In this document: positions 1 to 8,996 of the stretch, one piece after another
Layout: every line of letters begins with the position of its first letter
How positions within the stretch are numbered: position 1 is the first letter of the stretch
Source of the DNA: Cystobasidiopsis lactophilus
Lineage: Eukaryota; Basidiomycota; Agaricostilbomycetes; Agaricostilbales; Chionosphaeraceae
Reading direction: 5' to 3'
DNA: 64,000 nt
Assembly (NCBI GenBank): GCA_001599975.1
Contig: BCIO01000001.1
Span: 1,488,001 to 1,552,000 of the forward strand
The notes under the pieces: model-generated
The model's input: only the letters and a program-made list of their open reading frames with translations
What the model was told of the DNA's origin: nothing
Databases searched by the model: none
Position numbers and translations under genes: made by a program

Positions 1-2
1 CT

Positions 3-782
3 CGCACCTTTCAGCGCAACCCGCCTTCCATCGACCGCATTTTCGAAGTGGCCCAATGGGGGATGGATGACTTCATCGTTCCGCCCCGCGGCTTTGGCGC
101 ATTGCCGGCTCAGGCAGAGGAAGTGCCTCCGAGCGCTGAAGAGTTACAAGTATCCCTGCCCGCCATTTCTGCCATCGCCTCTCAGGCAGCAATCACCTCA
201 GTCGCTTCGGATCCGCAAGATCTTCAGCTCGTTCGTTACCGCGTCCCTCCCGCTTCTCTTACTTTCCAGGCAAATCACCGACCCACTCTCGCATTCCGTC
301 GACCCTCTACGATCACCGACATGCCGCTTATTTTGCCTCGTTCACCCCCTTCTTGCACACCTGCACGTACAACTTTCTTCAGCCCATCGGCACTCTTTCT
401 GGAGCATCAGCAGCTTCCGCCCCCACCCGGCAACGACAGCCGCTTGGACCAGCTTCTGGCTCTCTTACCTCTGCTCTTACTACTCAAACTCACTCTTCGG
501 CACCTTCGAGCACTTTACACCCGCTGGCGTAAATTTGGCCTCGGGCGAACTCCTCGCCGCGGTCGCCCTCGTTCAGTAAATTCCACATTCTATCACAACT
601 CTAGCATCACTAGCAACTCTTTCGGCCCTCACTCTCTTCCGACTCACGCTGCGAACCAATTCCATCATCCCGTCTTCGCGATGGATGGGGCCATCCCTCA
701 AACTTGGGGAAGCTGGCGCAAGTCTGCGGTCGGAGATGGATGGGGGCCATCCATTAAACTTGGGGAACCTTGTGGTGGCTAG
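3..782 (+). CDS. 3' part of an unidentified protein gene (5' end outside window)
   Basis: A reading frame enters from the left edge and stays open to 782. Its first ~75 codons (from about position 3, containing the peptide IFEVAQWGMDDFIVPP) look like ordinary coding sequence. After about 230 the composition becomes low-complexity and two other frames are also open: one ends near 543 after a Ser/Ala/Thr-rich stretch, the other near 579. A spliced 3' end, with a pyrimidine-rich acceptor (ttccag) near 270, is therefore likely. I do not recognise the family, and the true stop is unresolved. The last ~100 bases of the longest frame contain a short direct repeat and are probably not coding. Confidence 0.35.
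   Translation, partial: RTFQRNPPSIDRIFEVAQWGMDDFIVPPRGFGALPAQAEEVPPSAEELQVSLPAISAIASQAAITSVASDPQDLQLVRYRVPPASLTFQANHRPTLAFRRPSTITDMPLILPRSPPSCTPARTTFFSPSALFLEHQQLPPPPGNDSRLDQLLALLPLLLLLKLTLRHLRALYTRWRKFGLGRTPRRGRPRSVNSTFYHNSSITSNSFGPHSLPTHAANQFHHPVFAMDGAIPQTWGSWRKSAVGDGWGPSIKLGEPCGG
680..767. repeat. Imperfect ~33-bp direct repeat, two copies
   Basis: Two copies begin with gatggatgggg at 680 and 735. Each continues through a ccatcc core and ends in aaacttggggaa. They differ by a single-base length change in the G run and two or three substitutions. They sit just past the likely coding end of the first gene. No function can be assigned. Confidence 0.6.
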
Positions 783-1860
783 GATGGCCAGGTCAAGTGC
801 GGGTGATGAGGAGCTGGACGACAGGGAGTAAGAGCCATCCTTCCCTTCACCAGCGCGTCCACCGCCACTCTCTCTCGGCCTCTTATCAGCCTTGTCGTAT
901 CGTCAACAGTCGCTTTTATTCAGTAGCAAGAGTTCTATGAGAGTACGAGGCCTTTGAATCTGCTGGTGGCGTTGCCGCCGCTTGCCGAGCCCGAAGCCTT
1001 TTGTTCGCACGGTGCTCTGGCTTCCTTTTGTCTTCTTTCGAGACCACCATAGTATCGCCTCATTCCTGTATCCAGACGCTTGCACATTGTTGACTCTCGT
1101 CTCGCTGATACGCAATCAAGGGTCTGAGTCTTGCTCCTCGACCAGCACGAAGCCGGCTTGGAGACGATTTCTATCGGTCACCTCCTTTCTCTCCTCTCAT
1201 TCGCATCCTTTACACTATCGCAAACGACTCTTTACACACCGCATTCAACACTTTTACCCTTTACCAGCCAAGCAACTCGCCCTCTCGACTCTTTTCCCTT
1301 CGCATTTCAGTAGCCAGACCTCCTAGCTACGACACGGGGGCCATCTCGTTTAACCGAATCAGAGAGGAAGGCACTTTTGCGGCTCTGTTACCACGCAGTT
1401 GGCAACCCGTTCAGAGAAGTTTTCGCTCGCGGTCTAGATGGCAGGCTTACAGCTTGCAGTAAAGACCTTTCGTACAACCCTGGGCTGTCGAGATTCGAGT
1501 GCGCGGACAACTGTCGATTGGCACAGGAGCAAGGTTTGGTGGCGGGCAGCAGCTCAACGTCACTCACGCCTGGCGACTTCTGGTGTTGATAAAACCTCAA
1601 GATTTGGAGTCATCTCTTTGCAATCCATGTATGGTCCTGGAATCGTGCCTATAAGTCCACACGACAGTATTTGCCACCGTGGAACGAAGAAAGGGGCAGC
1701 AACGTCAACCGGACGCCCCCCTACATTCCTCCTCCCGTATCAATAGTGATGGCCGGTAAGTACTGTCTAGATCTCGCCCCGGTGATTGTTGTATTTGAGC
1801 CTGGAGGATACAACACGATGGAGTCCTGAGAACCGCCGCTCCATCTTGAGAACCTCAGAC
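783..1860. other. Intergenic stretch with no supported gene
   Basis: Several short frames are open on both strands, but none shows a recognisable domain or a consistent exon structure. A start codon followed at once by a good donor (ATGGCCG then gtaagt) occurs at about 1748. No convincing second exon follows, because the convergent cyanase gene ends at 1861. Confidence 0.5.
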
Positions 1861-2741
1861 TTACCACTTTCCGTTAAAAGTGACCTAAAGATCCTTTCAG
1901 AACTCCACTGATGAGCACATCAGAAGGTAGGGGCTCGCCTTGACACGATCACCTCCGGGGTGAGCAACCTTCTCGACGTTGACGCCACTACCCAACAAAG
2001 TGTCAGCAACGGGCACTTTATGGCCTGATCAAGACGAAATCGAACCAGTCAATCGCAGACATGATGCCATCGCCAAACTTTTCGTGAATGATCTGCACAA
2101 AATGCATCAGGGAAAAGGTGTCATGCCTCATGCTGTAAAGAGATGCAACGCCGAACAGCTTTGAGAGGTCTTTTTACCATCCAAATTTGAGCCACCACTT
2201 TATTCGCTACAGCCAGGCATTAACCCACTGGCCATAGACCATCAGGGCCTCAAAGAAGCGGTATATAGTAGGATCAGTTGGAGCTGATGACATGAAAGAT
2301 CTCAAGGTTCAGTCTACGAATGGCAATAGAGACGCTTGTTGTACTCACGCATCGGTCCAAGGCCTCTTTGAGGGAAGAAGCCAGTGCCTGCGATCGGCAG
2401 GTCAGAAACGCTAATGTTAGGCGGCAGCTCGCAACGGACCCAGCTCATTGGTCAATACTTCCAAGTCCACCTTAAGAATCTCCGAGAGGTTCTGTAGGTC
2501 CTTCGGTTCGGCGACTGCTTGGCCATAACAAATGCTGGTCACATAGACCTCGCCGCGATCTTCGGCAGCAAATGCAAATGAGTCGCAGATCCAGCAGGCA
2601 TCACTTCCGAGGCTAACCCATTTTCTGGGCTATCTTCTCCCAGGTAAGACCAGATCTGGCCTTGGCATCGAGCAGCGTCTTGCAAGCGCGAGGGATTTGA
2701 GAATAGACCCCGAAGTCTGGAACTGAAGTGATAGCGGCCAT
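1861..2741 (-). CDS. cyn1: Cyanate hydratase (cyanase)
   Basis: Catalyses cyanate plus bicarbonate to carbamate and CO2; carbamate then falls apart to ammonia and CO2. The spliced product is about 157 residues, the usual size for the family. The N-terminal helical part contains LTWEKIAQKM and VYVTSICYGQAVAEP. The catalytic C-terminal domain shows PTDPTIYRFFEAL, IIHEKFGDGIMSAID and a GGDRVK...FNGKW end. The family's catalytic Arg and Glu (YRFFE) and Ser (MSAI) are all present. I infer seven exons, one only 13 nt long (2157-2169), and a last intron (1885-1938) with a GC-AG boundary. The ATG at 2741 starts a peptide (MAAITSVPDFG...) that leads straight into the conserved domain. A CT-rich tract lies about 60-115 bp upstream. 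Carbonic anhydrase lies immediately upstream on the same strand. Confidence 0.93.
2157..2169 (-). other. cyn1: 13-nt micro-exon of the cyanase gene
   Basis: Without this exon the conserved segment between YRFFEALMVYG and IIHEKFGDG would lack the expected Leu-Lys-Ala. Between a donor gtgggt and an acceptor aaaaag upstream, and a donor gttcgg and acceptor tgcag downstream, the 13 nt acctctcaaagct restore frame and supply Pro-Leu-Lys-Ala. This matches the TTLKALVHEKFGDG block of bacterial cyanase. Confidence 0.8.
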
Positions 2742-3031
2742 TCTGGTGATAAAGAGGTGCCAGGCGATATTTACGTGGTGTTTGTAATAGATGGCTGTTG
2801 TACGAGTCAGGCCGATAATGGTCAGAAGGGAGCAAGAGAGAGAGCGAACACCCATCGACGACCGGGCGTTGGCGGCGGAGATGGACTCCCCGCATGACGG
2901 GTCGCTCGCATAAAGGTTCAGGGTGCATAGATGCAAGAATCTTGGATTGCCACGATGAAGGGCAAAGAAGCGCCCAGCCTTCAAGCCGGTTGAAGGAGCG
3001 AGATGCAAGAGTTTGGATTAACGCTATGTAC

Positions 3032-3917
3032 AGCATGGCAAAACGAAACACAAATTGTCCGTCGTGAGTCTTCTTTTGTGAAGGTGAAGGCAGGCGCAAG
3101 TCGAAGAACAGCGGCCATAGAGAGCCGTCAACGGTCAAAGGCTTGCCTCCCTTGACCGCCTTCTGCACGATCGCCGAGCTCTCAATGTTGCCAACCTGGG
3201 CGGCGACATGGCTGCGGACGAGCTTGCGGTGGGTCTCCTCCTCGTCGAAAGTCTCGCCGTCACCGCGCAGCTGGGCGACAGCCATCGACTTGATGGGCGC
3301 CAGCCACTTGTTGATGATGGTCAGTCCGTCCAGTTCCGAACCGAAGGAAGAGATATAGGAGGAGCCGGATTCGGCGCCGCCGTTCGCGAACTTGGTCGAG
3401 CTGCGATCCTTGGCAGCGCCCAGAGCTGCGTTCACACCGCCGCAGCCGCTGGCGGACCCCAAAGAGGTGAGCCCCAGGTCTCAACGGAAGTGGACGAAAG
3501 CGCTTACTAGTGGCCCACGACGATGATGTGCTCAATGCCAAGGTTCTCAACAGCGTAGGCCAAGACGGCAGAGGCGGACGGGTCGCCGGGGTGCTGTCCA
3601 TTGGCGTATCAGTTTCGGGAAAGCCTCCCCCAGGATTTTGAGGAACGGCTCACGAAGCAGTTGGCGATGTTGCGGTGGACAAAGATCTCACCGGGCACCG
3701 TGCCACAGATGGCAGGTTCGGGCACCCGGCTGTCGGCGCAGCCCAGCCAGAGGATCTTGGGCGATTGGGAAGTCGCCGTCTCCTGGATGACTTTGGCAAT
3801 CTCGGGCGTCTCCGCCCACTTGGCGTTGTAGGCGAGGATGCGATCCAACAGCGGCATGTTCTCGAGTCCGGGGAAGTCTTTCAGCAAGGGATAGGGCGGG
3901 TAGGGGTGCCGGTGCAT
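3032..3917 (-). CDS. Beta-class carbonic anhydrase
   Basis: Interconverts CO2 and bicarbonate with a zinc ion. Exon 1 (3917-3654) carries CADSRVPE, with the first zinc Cys and the Asp-Arg pair, then FVHRNIAN. Exon 2 (3593-3508) carries [21 protein letters not shown]. Exon 3 starts at 3448 and gives GCGGVNAAL. The Cys, His and Cys zinc ligands are therefore all present. The ATG at 3917 is 24 nt upstream of the conserved LLKDF region; an upstream exon encoding a leader is possible because a caacag acceptor lies just before it. The 3' end is uncertain: the exon 3 frame has no stop until 2539, inside the cyanase gene, so a last splice is needed and the boundary given is only tentative. Its position next to cyanase suggests it recycles CO2 to bicarbonate for that enzyme. 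Confidence 0.88.
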
Positions 3918-4374
3918 GCCTGTTGGGGTCCAACAAATTTCAACAGGAGGTTCTCGGGCGGGTTTGCAAAGCGTCCGCCCTCCTCACCACGGCTGATGAC
4001 CTTGGCTGTTCTGTCCAAGGAGGTGCGTGTCAGAGTGCCACCCACACGCAGCAGTCGAAACGAATTTGTCGCCCAAATCTTGGAATCTTTCTTGACCCAA
4101 AACGTCGACTGAGAGCAACCCAGCTGAAACCCTCCGGAGGCAATTGCGCTGCCCAAGCTGCAGCCTGCGGGTAGCAAGGTGGTCACTGGTGCACTGCAGC
4201 GTGCGAGAGAGAGTCCAATTCGCCCGCCTAAAGCCCACCTGTCACTCGCTTCTGCCAGCTGGTCGACCTGTCAAAACAATTTGACAACAACGGCCATTGA
4301 TCGCTTTGTTACGATTCTCCAGCCATTCTGAAGCTCTCCAATACCTCGATCGAATCGCCTCTTGATTGTGCGCC

Positions 4375-5275
4375 ATGTCCATGAACATCAAAGCCAGGTG
4401 GCTCTCCGAGACTGAGGTCTCTTGCTGGGGAGGCCCGCCTAACGAACCGCGCCATCTTCTGACCTGCGCCTTTCAAGAAAAGTACATCTGCGTGCCCATG
4501 TCATCTGCGTGTGAGTCTGTCTCCCGCCCTCCCGAATAAGCATTCGTCGTCACCTTTGTCACCGTTGTCCCCAGGTCGAATGGATCGCCACTTGAAAGCC
4601 GACGGTCTGGCCTCGGGTTTGGTCAACGGAGCCGGCATTGTACTGCACTGCAAAACGACGCAGAGGACGGTGGTCATCGTGCTCTCGCCTATCGAAATCG
4701 CCCAATATGCCTTGGGACTCGTCGGTGGTGACCCTTATTGGGAGTTCCTGGTGCCACAGCTTTTCTGGGTGTTGGGAGGCGGCGGCCGCCTGGACGGAAC
4801 TTCGTGGCCGACCTGCTTTCATCCCGACGAAGCCGTCGACATTGTCGTTTTCAACGGCACCAACGGCGAGAGTGTCCATACCGGCGCATTGCAGCACCTC
4901 AAGTGGTCCCAGGGCCTGCGTGAATACCTGGTGTCCTTCATGCAGGAGCACAACGTCTGCCTGGCCTTGTCCTATCTGGAAGACCCATTGCCCTGCAGAA
5001 GGGTAAGCTCGTCATCACTTCATTCGGTCCTCGAATAGTTCTCACTTCCCATTCGCAGCATCACTTAGCCTGCCAAGAGTGCGTTGATGTTTTGCTTTAT
5101 TCTAAAGGCAATCACTCATTGGATCCCCAGTCATTTTGGACAGTTCGGAAGCGTACGTGGTTTGACTTGTTTTTGACCACCGGATGTCTGATTGGTTGAC
5201 GTGGTTTGTGATACAGCTGGGCGCGTCAGGTATCGTAGCGTTCTCGTTTTGCGCATTCTTGGTGGTCTTCGTTGA
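4375..5275 (+). CDS. Unidentified protein, four exons
   Basis: The start ATG at 4375 opens exon 1 (MSMNIKARWLSETEV...), which ends before a gtgagt donor at about 4511. After an acceptor ccccag at about 4575 the main exon runs MDRHLKADGLASGLV to LEDPLPC. A third exon follows (HHLACQECVDVLL). A textbook intron (gtacgt ... ttgac ... atacag, about 5154-5216) leads to a short basic tail ending at 5275. The product is about 225 residues with several Cys and Trp residues and no signal peptide. I do not recognise a family. It is divergent from carbonic anhydrase with about 457 bp between start codons, so the two may share a promoter region. Confidence 0.6.
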
Positions 5276-5512
5276 GGGATAAGGAGCGGGTCTCTCATGG
5301 AGGTGATATTCATTTTGTAGCGAGCTATTTTAGAACTCAATCAATCACACGTATTTTACTTGTCCCTCTTTCTCTCCTTCGCGCGCCTCTGCTTTCCCAC
5401 AGTCGCAAAGCAGAGGGCTGGTTTGATGCCTCAAGTGTTGGAGAAGAAAGTCAAACGTGTTCGAAGGGCTCGAGGGCCTTGGGTTGGGATAGCAAGCAAA
5501 GATTGGCGCAGT

Positions 5513-6613
5513 CTAACAAGACTTGAAGTAGCATACATTGGGTAGGAAAGCGGAGGACAGTCGACGTCGAGCGAAGCCTACTCCTTGATGCGAGGGATCA
5601 CGCCCTTGTCTAAAATGCGGATTGAGCGTCTTCTTCAATAAGGGGAGAGCACAGGGACACAAACGATGGATGCCTTCCATCTTCAATCGCTTCGTGGACT
5701 TCTGTGAAAGCGAGAAGCATGTCAAACCTAAGGCGACAAGGGCAAAATTGGGAAGCGTCTCTCTCACCTGCAGGATTGAGCCCTCGATGAGCTCTTGACC
5801 GTAGAGAGAAAGGAACTCAGACGAACCTCTTTGCCCTCTTGGATGCGACGGGCCTCGAAAAAGTCGTAAAAGCGCTGGTGGATGATTGGGGCCCAATTTC
5901 CGTTGCGCGTTTCGCCCTTGAGCTGTTCTTTGTCAGTATGGAAAGCAAGGATCAAAGAGAGTGAAGGTGGTGGGCGTACGAAGACACTGAGGTTGGCCGA
6001 TTTGTCTTTGGGGATGCCGACAGCATCGCAAGCAGCCCTTTGCTGTATCCGGAACAGTTGCACATTAACTCGCGCTCCAACGACAAGCAGGAGGACGTGA
6101 GGACGCACCCAGCCGTGGCCTTGATCCTTGATTCCACCAAAGATGCCATCGTTGCCGCCTTGGAGGATGCGCTTGCGCACTTTCTCCTCCTGTCAAGGGC
6201 GCGTCAGCGACAGATGCCTTGATGGTGCGATATCAGCAGACGAACCGTGTCAAAGATGAGGCCCATCTGTTCGCGACAAATGAGCGATGCCCTCGGATAG
6301 CAAAGATTGAGGAGATCCTTACTGGTTTGGGGATTTTGCCCCGAGCCATTTCGGCCATGCGCGCCTTGAGCTTGTTGAAGTCGATCTTGTTCTTGCTGAA
6401 CTTGAGGGTGACGAGCTCCTTGGGCGGAGCGTTTTTGGCCGCCGCCTTTCGTTCTGAGGTGGAGGTCATTAGGCAAAAGAAGAGGAGCTGACAAGTGAAC
6501 AGCGCACCCTTCTTTCGAGCGTAACGTTCTCTTTGCAGGGCGTTTTTGTGGGCCCGTTTTGACTTGGGTGACAGGTCTTTGAGTTTGACCTTTTCTCTGT
6601 GAGTTGGTGCCAT
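5513..6613 (-). CDS. Unidentified protein with basic, coil-like N-terminus
   Basis: ATG at 6613 starts MAPTHREKVKLKDL, followed by a very Lys/Arg/Ala-rich helix-prone stretch (RERYARKKERKAAAKN, KIDFNKLKARMAEMARGK) spanning roughly residues 10-80. Exons are joined across a gtgcgc...cctcag and a gtaagg...ttgacag intron. The later part includes RKRILQGGNDGIFGG, DAVGIPKDKSANLSVF and NWAPIIHQRFYDFFEARR. Whether an intron is removed between GGIKDQGHGW and QRAACDAV is not settled, and the final exons near 5580-5720 are ambiguous between frames, so the 3' boundary is approximate. A basic N-terminus could suggest RNA or nucleolar binding, but I cannot place it in a family. Confidence 0.55.
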
Positions 6614-6683
6614 GGGGGGCGGGTGCGTTGTTCAGTGATTCGTGAGATAGATTGGTGGAAGAGGAAGAAGGAGAGCAACGCCT

Positions 6684-6692
6684 CTTATATAG
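6684..6692 (-). promoter_or_regulatory. TATA-box-like element for the gene starting at 6613
   Basis: On the minus strand the sequence reads ctatataaga, about 75 bp upstream of the ATG at 6613. It lies in the 240-bp divergent space shared with the gene starting at 6854. Confidence 0.5.
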
Positions 6693-6853
6693 AAAGAAGG
6701 TGTCTCGGTCGCGCAAGCAGAGACAGCATCATTGCTGAAGGCTTGACATTTGAAGGGGCAGTTTTGACAGCTGCATCGCCCGGCCCGGCCTTGACAGCTT
6801 CTCGCCCTGCTCCTATCCAGACGACGACACGACACGCACAGCAGCAGACAGAG

Positions 6854-8616
6854 ATGGCTGTCGGACTTGTTGCCACTGTGCAGGAGCCGCACCGGGACGA
6901 GATCATCAAGGCCATTGCGCAAATTTGGAACGAGACAAAGCCAGCGGTCGAGGCGTTTGGCTCGTTACAAGACTTCCTCTCTGACTTGATGGCCGACCGA
7001 AACTCCTTGCGAGGCTTGGCCACCTACACTGTGTTCCGTGAGTGGATCACTTTGGTGGCGGCGCAAATGAGAGCCTTGACCTCGGAAACCTTTCGCAGTG
7101 AAACCCAAAATCGGCCATTTGGAAACCATTTATGCCAGCGACCCGCTGCTCGAGATCGCTCGCAAAGCTTTGGCGGCGATTCCCGAAGGAGATGGCGTCA
7201 CCGAAGAGGCCTTCCAACAAGGAGAGACGTGAGCGAGGACTTTATTCCTTTATCGGCCAGGTTGAAAGCGGGCTAAAACCTTCTAGCACAGTCTCTGGCT
7301 TGCTTTGGCACCCAAGAATGAGACGCGCGTTGACGGCTATCCTAGCATTTCGGCTGACAAGGCCGAGGAGGTCAAGGAGCCGATCATGAAAATGCTGGCG
7401 TACTTTCTGCCTGCCTGTGATGGTTGGACCGCGTGCCAGGAGCTTTTGATCAGTCACTATATGCGCGAGGCCAAGAAGGAGAGGCTCAGCTCGGCGCGCC
7501 CTGTGTATGACATTCAAAATGCGCGCGTTGATCTCGTCCGCGTCTGGCTGAGTGGGTTTCTTGCCGGCTTGTTGTTGAAGTTTATGATACTCATTCCTCA
7601 TCTACAGCCCGACTGACCGGCTATCCCTTCCATGGCATGCCCCTGCTCGACTTGCTGGGCTACGTGGCTTCTTGCTCGACCTTGGACGAGTTCCTCACCA
7701 CCAAGGCGGCCACCGGCCATGGTTTCGTGCGAGGAGACGAGACCGCGCGTCAGCTGTTGCAGGACGTCATCGAAGAGGTCGCCGAGGTTCGTTCCATCTC
7801 ATGTGCTACGACGGACATTCACTTCACTTCACTTTCTGACAGATGGCCAACGAAAGCGAGGCTTTTGTTCAAGAGGTCATCATTCGCTTTCGCGGCTACG
7901 AGAGGACCAGAGGCGACGGCGGCAGGGGCAGGGCGCTCTCCGTCTCCCTCAAGGACATCAAGAAAGTTCATGGTGTCAAAGGTCTTTGCATCTTCTATCT
8001 GGCCTGTGAGGCATCCTCATCTTTTGGCCCTTCCTCGCACTCGCTGATCTACCATAATCAAACACAGATCTGCGTCTTTGCCAAAGCGGCCATCACATGT
8101 GGATGTTTCTGTTTCTGAGCGCCTTGGCCAGCATCGCCTCTGACGCCCAGAAGAAGCCTCAGTCTAAGATCAAGCGTCGTGCCACCGTCAAAGAGATCGA
8201 GGCGTTTGCGCGGTATGCTTTTCCTTTAATCAAATCCCCTCAAAGCTCAGAGCACCGCGAGCAGTTTGTGCTACAAGCAGCCCGAGGCGACCTGGTCCTT
8301 TTACTCACAAGAGCTTCTCAAATGGAGCCAGGTCAACGAGCCTCAGCTCAACCTCAGAGCCAGATCTACCATGGTGCTCTTCGTCTGGCGTCGAGTGCGC
8401 TACGTGGAGTACTTCAAGGAATGCTTCGCCAAGGTCAGCGGGCTCTTCACGGATCAACTTTGTGGCTGACACCTTCCCATGCAGTGGGACGATGAGAGCG
8501 AGGAAGCGTCGGTCGAGATCAGCCAAAAGGATGTCGAAGTGTGGGACTTGCCAGGTGGCGAGCGCGGCGATTCCGAGGACGATGAAGAGCAGGACGAAGA
8601 GGACGAAGAGGAGTAA
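6854..8616 (+). CDS. Unidentified protein with acidic C-terminal tail
   Basis: ATG at 6854 (MAVGLVATVQEPHRDEI). At least seven introns are needed to keep frame. Recognisable coding exons include VKPKIGHLETIYASDPLLEIARKA-type sequence after an intron near 7040-7098, ADKAEEVKEPIMKMLAYFLPA, then GMPLLDLLGYVASCSTLDEF, SEAFVQEVIIRFRGYERTRG and LNLRARSTMVLFVWRRVRY. The end is strongly acidic: WDDESEEASVEIS then a run of Asp/Glu before the stop at 8616. No signal peptide or clear membrane span is seen. I do not recognise the family. It lies tandem with another unidentified multi-exon gene starting at 8997. Confidence 0.65.
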
Positions 8617-8996
8617 ATGCCGCTTTGCTCTGGACTCTCGCGAAACCTGAGGCGGCCAAGAATGTGATCCGCCACCGCAGGAAGGGACTAGCAGCCATTT
8701 AGACGTCTGCAAGCGCGCAGCTTGACCCTGCTATAGCGGCCATGTTGACTTTGAGTTTAAACAAATCCTTTCAAAACAAATCCTTTTCGAATGCAAACTC
8801 CAGCACCACAGGGCGAGTGAGTCTGGTCACCCAGCTGAGCGCCTCGGCATTCCTCACTTCTTTCACTTCGTGGTCTTCGGTGGTCGTTGAACTGTCCTTT
8901 CGCAATCACAGGAATCGTCAAGTGTACGACTACGCTGAAGCACCTCCCTACATCACAGTCTCCAGGGCCCGGGCCGGGATCACATCGAAATCCAAC
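8617..8996. other. Intergenic region between two tandem plus-strand genes
   Basis: No gene seen. It contains a short direct repeat (aaacaaatcctttcaaaacaaatccttttcg near 8758) and presumably the terminator of the upstream gene and the promoter of the downstream gene. Confidence 0.5.

Noticed and set aside
2539-3462. 307-codon minus-strand frame as a single long protein
   Set aside because: Its first part is the last carbonic anhydrase exon; the rest reads the promoter and 5' end of the cyanase gene in the wrong frame.
1861-3917. A single carbonic anhydrase-cyanase fusion gene
   Set aside because: The cyanase has its own ATG and N-terminal sequence of normal length, and a CT-rich promoter-like tract separates the two. 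Kept only as a point to test by RNA.
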